14,406 nucleotides of DNA from CAYXZO01 sp964469505 (GTDB taxonomy: Bacteria > Fidelibacterota > UBA8477 > JABMPR01), in contig CAYXZO010000058.1 of assembly GCA_964469505.1 (NCBI GenBank), positions 1 through 14,406 of the forward strand, in the 5' to 3' direction. This document shows positions 13,093 to 14,406 of the stretch, piece after piece. Position 1 is the first letter of the stretch. Each line of letters opens with the position of its first letter. Under the pieces are notes generated by a model. The model searched no databases and was not told the origin of the DNA. It saw only the letters and a list, made by a program, of their open reading frames with translations. The position numbers were made by a program, and so were the translations under genes.

Positions 13093-13536
13093 CTAAGTGA
13101 GGGTTGGTAAGGGAGAAATATTAAGCTTCAGCCAGTACTCACAGATCAAATTGGCCACCCGGATCATTTGATCGTAATCCACGGGTTTCAGGAGGTAGGA
13201 ATTAACCCCCAGCTCATAGGCCATATTGATGTCTTCCTGCATGGAAGAGCTGGAGAAGACCACCACCGGCAGGTGACGATAGCGGGGGTGATTGCGGATC
13301 CATTCCAGAACTTCAAAACCGCTGATCCGGGGTAATTTCAAGTCCAGCATTACCAGCTGGGGGATAGGATACTCCTCAGTATGATCTTCTTGACGGGCTT
13401 TTTCCAAATACTTCAACGCCGCCTCTCCGTCGGAGAGAACCACCAGCTTAGGGGAGTTTCCGTTCTGTTGGAAAGCACGTTGAATTAGAAGGACGTCGTT
13501 GGGATCATCTTCAACCAGCAGGATGGTATGGTGCAT
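13093..13536 (-). CDS. Single-domain response regulator (Rcp1-like)
   Basis: A 147-residue stand-alone receiver domain without an output domain. Acidic pocket Glu9/Asp10/Asp11, phospho-acceptor Asp65 (LDLKLP), switch Ser95 and Lys117 (LLKPVD) are intact. The long insertion before the phospho-acceptor strand and the HPRYRHLPVVVFSSS pattern are typical of Rcp1-like regulators, which relay phosphate from hybrid or phytochrome-like kinases. The ATG is preceded by GGGAG at 7 bases. It is a paralogue of the neighbouring regulator. No histidine kinase is in the window. It works in the cytosol and its partner is unknown. Confidence 0.9.
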   Translation of the reverse strand: MHHTILLVEDDPNDVLLIQRAFQQNGNSPKLVVLSDGEAALKYLEKARQEDHTEEYPIPQLVMLDLKLPRISGFEVLEWIRNHPRYRHLPVVVFSSSSMQEDINMAYELGVNSYLLKPVDYDQMIRVANLICEYWLKLNISPLPTLT

Positions 13537-13641
13537 AGTGGCGCTCCCGTCGCTCGGTTAAATCCACCCCTCTACACCGTGAGACAACACAGCAACTGCA
13601 AAATATATGCCTGGTTAGGGATAGGATATGGATAAAGCGGC

Positions 13642-14100
13642 TCAAATGGTGGAAATGGAACTGCCCAGCACGGCTGGGGGTGAGGGTGGGAGATTCATCT
13701 GAAGCCAGTAATGTCGCAAAGTCTTGATGGTGTGTTGCATTTGATCATGCCCGATGGGTTTCATGAGGTAGGAGGTGGCACCGCTGGCATAGGCCCGATC
13801 CACGTCTTCCTGCAGGCTGGAGCTGGTAAAAACCACCACCGGTAGGTAGCGCAGAGCGGGCTGGTTCCGCATCCAGGACAGGACCTGAAAGCCGTCCAGG
13901 CGGGGTAGTTTCAGATCCAGCAATACCAGACGAGGCAGCTCTCGAAAAGGAGAGCGGAGCAGATCAGTGAAAAAATCCACCGCCGCCTCTCCGTCTTTGA
14001 GAACTATTATCCGGCCGGTAACCTGAGCCTTTTCCAAGGCTCGGCGAATCAACAAAATATCGTTGGAATCATCTTCGATCAGGACAATAAAACTGCGCAT
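13642..14100 (-). CDS. Single-domain response regulator (Rcp1-like), paralogue
   Basis: A 152-residue receiver domain (numbered from the chosen start) with intact acidic pocket (IEDDSND), phospho-acceptor Asp62 (LLDLKLP), Thr92 and Lys114 (MKPIG). It aligns with the next gene along most of its length, so the two arose by tandem duplication. I chose ATG 14100 because AGGTGA stands 8 bases upstream. A GTG four codons earlier (14112) lies inside that ribosome site. A Pro/Ser-rich tail of about 15 residues follows the domain. It is the first gene of the run that leads into aroF, 105 bp before its paralogue. Confidence 0.9.
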   Translation of the reverse strand: MRSFIVLIEDDSNDILLIRRALEKAQVTGRIIVLKDGEAAVDFFTDLLRSPFRELPRLVLLDLKLPRLDGFQVLSWMRNQPALRYLPVVVFTSSSLQEDVDRAYASGATSYLMKPIGHDQMQHTIKTLRHYWLQMNLPPSPPAVLGSSISTI

Positions 14101-14230
14101 AGTAATACTCACCTGAAAATGTTTGACTGTATAGGGTACTTAAATAGTTGAACTTAATCCCTGCCTCCTGGGCTTTTTTCCTTCACTAAGCCTTTATACT
14201 CTTGTAAGAGCCATAAAATCTCTTTATCGT

Positions 14231-14259
14231 ATAAAATACAACGCCTATGGAATTGTCAA
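14231..14259 (-). promoter_or_regulatory. Possible promoter of the response-regulator/aro run
   Basis: On the minus strand a perfect TTGACA (14259-14254) is followed after 17 bp by TTTTAT (14236-14231), a 4/6 match. The leader to the first gene would be about 120 nt. It contains a 12-bp inverted repeat CTCTT-AC-AAGAG and an AGGAGG with no start codon behind it. Confidence 0.4.
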
Positions 14260-14300
14260 GAGAAAAAATGCACCACAAAACGCCGGGTTGGGGGAGAAGG

Positions 14301-14355
14301 GTGTTTAGGTATCTAGGTATCTAGGTGTCTAGGTATCTAAGTGTCTAGGTGTCTG
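14301..14355 (+). repeat. Octamer tandem repeat GTRTCTAG, seven units
   Basis: Seven consecutive 8-bp units in perfect register: GTGTTTAG, GTATCTAG twice, GTGTCTAG, GTATCTAA, GTGTCTAG and GTGTCTG (last incomplete). The motif matches the shorter arrays at 9259-9282, 9437-9460 and 4010-4025. The remaining sequence to 14406 shows no gene. Confidence 0.8.
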
Positions 14356-14406
14356 TTATGTAAAAAGTCAAGCATCAAACGAGCGGTTTGGTCATATTTG
14401 ATATAG

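Overview
The window is a stretch of bacterial chromosome, probably from a metagenome or single-cell assembly, because it carries a scaffold gap of exactly 100 N. A porin-like outer-membrane protein points to a Gram-negative host. The core genes are moderately G+C rich and the toxin-antitoxin insertions are visibly A+T richer. I cannot name the phylum from the sequence. Every confident gene lies on the minus strand, so transcription runs from right to left.

Region by region, in transcription order: two paralogous single-domain response regulators (about 14100-13093); the shikimate genes aroF (DAHP synthase), aroA (EPSP synthase) and aroE (shikimate dehydrogenase) (13009-9794); a repeat-filled spacer holding the 100-N gap (9793-9172); aroC (chorismate synthase) and aroK (shikimate kinase), overlapping (9171-7482); an A+T-rich insertion with an AbrB/PIN toxin-antitoxin pair, a hicA remnant and hicB (about 7440-6033); aroB (dehydroquinate synthase) and a MarC-type membrane protein (5931-4064); a second repeat-filled spacer (4063-3415); a CopG-like/PIN toxin-antitoxin pair (3414-2765); a cupin and a glutamine amidotransferase (2647-1623); an OprB-like porin (1550-378); and a tRNA-Val(CAC) with its own promoter and terminator (340-191).

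Together aroF, aroB, aroE, aroK, aroA and aroC encode six of the seven steps from erythrose-4-phosphate and PEP to chorismate. Only the 3-dehydroquinate dehydratase (aroD/aroQ) is absent. aroF/aroA and aroC/aroK overlap and are probably translationally coupled. aroK and aroB, often neighbours elsewhere, are separated by the toxin-antitoxin insertion.

The least explained content is in the spacers. A dispersed element with a poly-T (or, read the other way, poly-A) edge and a GACGTC-containing core occurs about six times. Octamer (GTATCTAG) and heptamer (TTCCTGT) tandem arrays and a three-hairpin element occur beside it. The N gap lies inside one such array and its two sides share a perfect 55-bp sequence, which suggests an unmerged contig overlap. 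I see no CRISPR array, prophage, transposase or rRNA, and no clear new multi-gene system. The repeat mosaic is the best candidate for something undescribed.
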